Positions 5,391 through 6,707 of a stretch of DNA of 6,707 bases are shown one piece after another (the first letter of the stretch is position 1; every line of letters begins with the position of its first letter). The notes beneath the pieces were generated by a model that was not told the DNA's origin, ran no database searches, and was given only the letters and a program-made list of their open reading frames with translations. The DNA is from Acidobacteriaceae bacterium (lineage in GTDB: Bacteria; Acidobacteriota; Terriglobia; Terriglobales; Acidobacteriaceae), in assembly GCA_003132825.1 (NCBI GenBank), contig PKYX01000413.1:1-6707 (forward strand). The letters are read 5' to 3'. The position numbers and the translations under genes are program-made.

Positions 5391-6707
5391 ATGGACATCC
5401 TTCTCACTCACGGATATTTCCTTTACGAGGATCCCAAGGAGCTTCAAATCATGAAGCCCTACCCACCCCTGGGCATCCTGTACATCTGTGCCCATCTCCG
5501 AAGTAAGGGCCTGAGCGCTGAGGTATTCGATTCCACATTCTCTTCACGCCAGCAGCTATTTGAAGTGCTCCGGCAGGGCCCGCCATCTGTGCTGGGCGTC
5601 TACGCCAATTTGATGACGCGATCCAATGTCGTCGAGATTTTGCGGGTGGCAAAAGATGCCGGCTGGCAGACGCTGGTTGGCGGGCCGGAGCCGAGCGCTT
5701 ACATTGACGAGTACCTCGATGCCGGAGCAGACGTCATCGTGATCGGAGAGGGAGAAGTCACGCTCGAGGAATTGGTTCCGGTATTTCGCTCACATTCCGA
5801 GGAAGCACTCCACCGCGTCAACGGCATTGCGTTTCGGGCTGCGGACGGACGAATCGTTCGCACTCCTCCGCGAGATCAAATCCGAGATATCGATGCTCAG
5901 CCTTGGCCCGCGCGCGAATCGATCGATTTGACGCGGTATCTGGCGGTCTGGCGCGAGCATCACGGGATGGGATCCGTGTCGCTAATCACGGCTCGCGGCT
6001 GTCCCTATCATTGTCGCTGGTGTAGCCACGAAGTATTTGGCAAAACCCATCGCCGCAGAAAGCCGGCGTCGGTGGCCGACGAACTGGAGTGGCTCATTAA
6101 TCGGTATCAACCCGAAATGGCGTGGATGGCCGACGACGTCTTCACTATCCACCATGGTTGGCTCTTTCAGTACGCAGCCGAACTAAAGCGGCGGGGACTG
6201 AAGTTGCCGTTCGAGTGTATTTCGCGCGCCGACCGGCTGAGTCCTCAAGTTGTGGCAACGCTGGCTGAAATGGGGTGCTTCCGCGTTTGGATCGGTTCCG
6301 AGAGCGGATCGCAGCGCATCCTGGATGCCATGGAGCGGGGTGTCACCGCGGAAGAAGTGCGATCCGCCGTAGCTATGTGCAAGTCGAACGGAATCAAGAC
6401 GGGAATGTTTCTGATGTGGGGATATGAGGGCGAGGAGCTTGGTGATATCGAGGCGACAATCGAGCACGTGAAGAAAACCGATCCCGACATTTTTTTTACC
6501 ACCGTTGCCTATCCGATAAAAGGCACTCCCTACTTCACCGAAGTCGCAAACCGCGTTGAAAACCTGAAGCCATGGAACGTGGGATCAGATCGGGAGGTTC
6601 GTGTTCGCAACCGGCATTCGCGCCAGTTTTACAGCTTTGCCGATAAGTTGCTTCGCAGTGAGGTTGAGCTGGAACGCCTGCGGAGCAAACCTATGGCTGA
6701 CGGATAC
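5391..6707 (+). CDS. B12-binding domain-containing radical SAM protein (second of the tandem pair), C-terminus beyond window
   Basis: From ATG at 5391 the frame stays open to the right edge, giving 439 residues. The start MDILLTHGYFLYEDPKELQ and MKPYPPLGILYICAHLRSKG (21-40) align with the preceding protein. A Rossmann-like domain follows, with LVGGPEPSAYIDEYLDAGAD (95-114) and VIGEGEVTLEEL (117-128). The radical SAM domain shows GCPYHCRWC at 203-211 (cluster ligands C204, C208, C211), WMADDVF at 245-251, and GSESGSQRILDAMERG at 302-317. At 374-386 AYPIKGTPYFTEV matches YPLPGTKFFERV of its neighbour. Family length is about 450-520 residues, so only a short C-terminal piece should be missing. 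The ribosome binding site is not evident, which fits translational dependence on the gene 40 bp upstream. An 8-T run (6490-6497) lies within the coding frame and does not break it. The substrate is unknown; it is a paralogue of the preceding gene, not a copy, because the two differ at most positions outside the motifs. Confidence 0.88.
   Translation, partial: MDILLTHGYFLYEDPKELQIMKPYPPLGILYICAHLRSKGLSAEVFDSTFSSRQQLFEVLRQGPPSVLGVYANLMTRSNVVEILRVAKDAGWQTLVGGPEPSAYIDEYLDAGADVIVIGEGEVTLEELVPVFRSHSEEALHRVNGIAFRAADGRIVRTPPRDQIRDIDAQPWPARESIDLTRYLAVWREHHGMGSVSLITARGCPYHCRWCSHEVFGKTHRRRKPASVADELEWLINRYQPEMAWMADDVFTIHHGWLFQYAAELKRRGLKLPFECISRADRLSPQVVATLAEMGCFRVWIGSESGSQRILDAMERGVTAEEVRSAVAMCKSNGIKTGMFLMWGYEGEELGDIEATIEHVKKTDPDIFFTTVAYPIKGTPYFTEVANRVENLKPWNVGSDREVRVRNRHSRQFYSFADKLLRSEVELERLRSKPMADGY

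Noticed and set aside
6490..6497. Run of eight T within the last gene as a possible frameshift site
   Set aside because: The zero frame stays open and encodes conserved family sequence on both sides (D-I-F-F-T, then AYPIKGTPYF), so no frameshift is needed.
6183..6502. Minus-strand ORFs of 94 and 85 codons
   Set aside because: They are antisense to the second radical SAM protein of the tandem pair, over its SAM-binding motif region, and show no domain of their own.
1..6707. CRISPR arrays, insertion sequences, tRNA or rRNA genes
   Set aside because: I saw no regularly spaced long repeats, no transposase motifs or terminal inverted repeats, and no tRNA- or rRNA-like sequence; nearly all the DNA is explained by the five genes.

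Overview
The window is a moderately GC-rich bacterial segment with two divergent gene groups. They are separated by an AT-richer intergenic region of about 295 bp. The style of the proteins (Wzx-like flippase, NTP_transf_5 nucleotidyltransferase, several BchE-like cobalamin-dependent radical SAM proteins) resembles accessory or cell-envelope loci of Acidobacteriota and similar soil bacteria. This placement is an impression from protein sequence; there is no rRNA, tRNA or other taxonomic marker in the window.

Left, minus strand, in transcription order: (a) a radical SAM protein with an N-terminal B12-binding-type domain (2093-3556); (b) a 452-residue protein of the uncharacterised nucleotidyltransferase family PF14907/NTP_transf_5 (607-1965); (c) the N-terminal part of a polytopic membrane protein of the polysaccharide flippase superfamily (from 512, running off the left edge). 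The gaps of 127 and 94 bp contain no other gene and no convincing terminator, so a single operon is plausible.

Centre (3557-3850): a divergent intergenic region. It holds three TGACA direct repeats spaced exactly 11 bp apart, a perfect 12-bp palindrome, and a short inverted repeat just upstream of the plus-strand gene. It is the natural control point for both directions. A 74-codon minus-strand ORF across this region, ending 10 bp before the likely start of the left radical SAM gene, is a weak small-gene candidate.

Right, plus strand: two more radical SAM/B12-binding-type proteins, clearly paralogous to each other. One is complete (3851-5350). The other starts 40 bp downstream (5391) and is still open at the right edge.

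Together the window has three cobalamin-type radical SAM enzymes next to a nucleotidyltransferase-like protein and a lipid-linked glycan-type flippase. The most economical reading is part of a cluster that makes, modifies and exports an envelope glycan, lipid or specialised metabolite. The substrates cannot be read from the sequence, and no glycosyltransferase or recognised peptide precursor lies inside the window.
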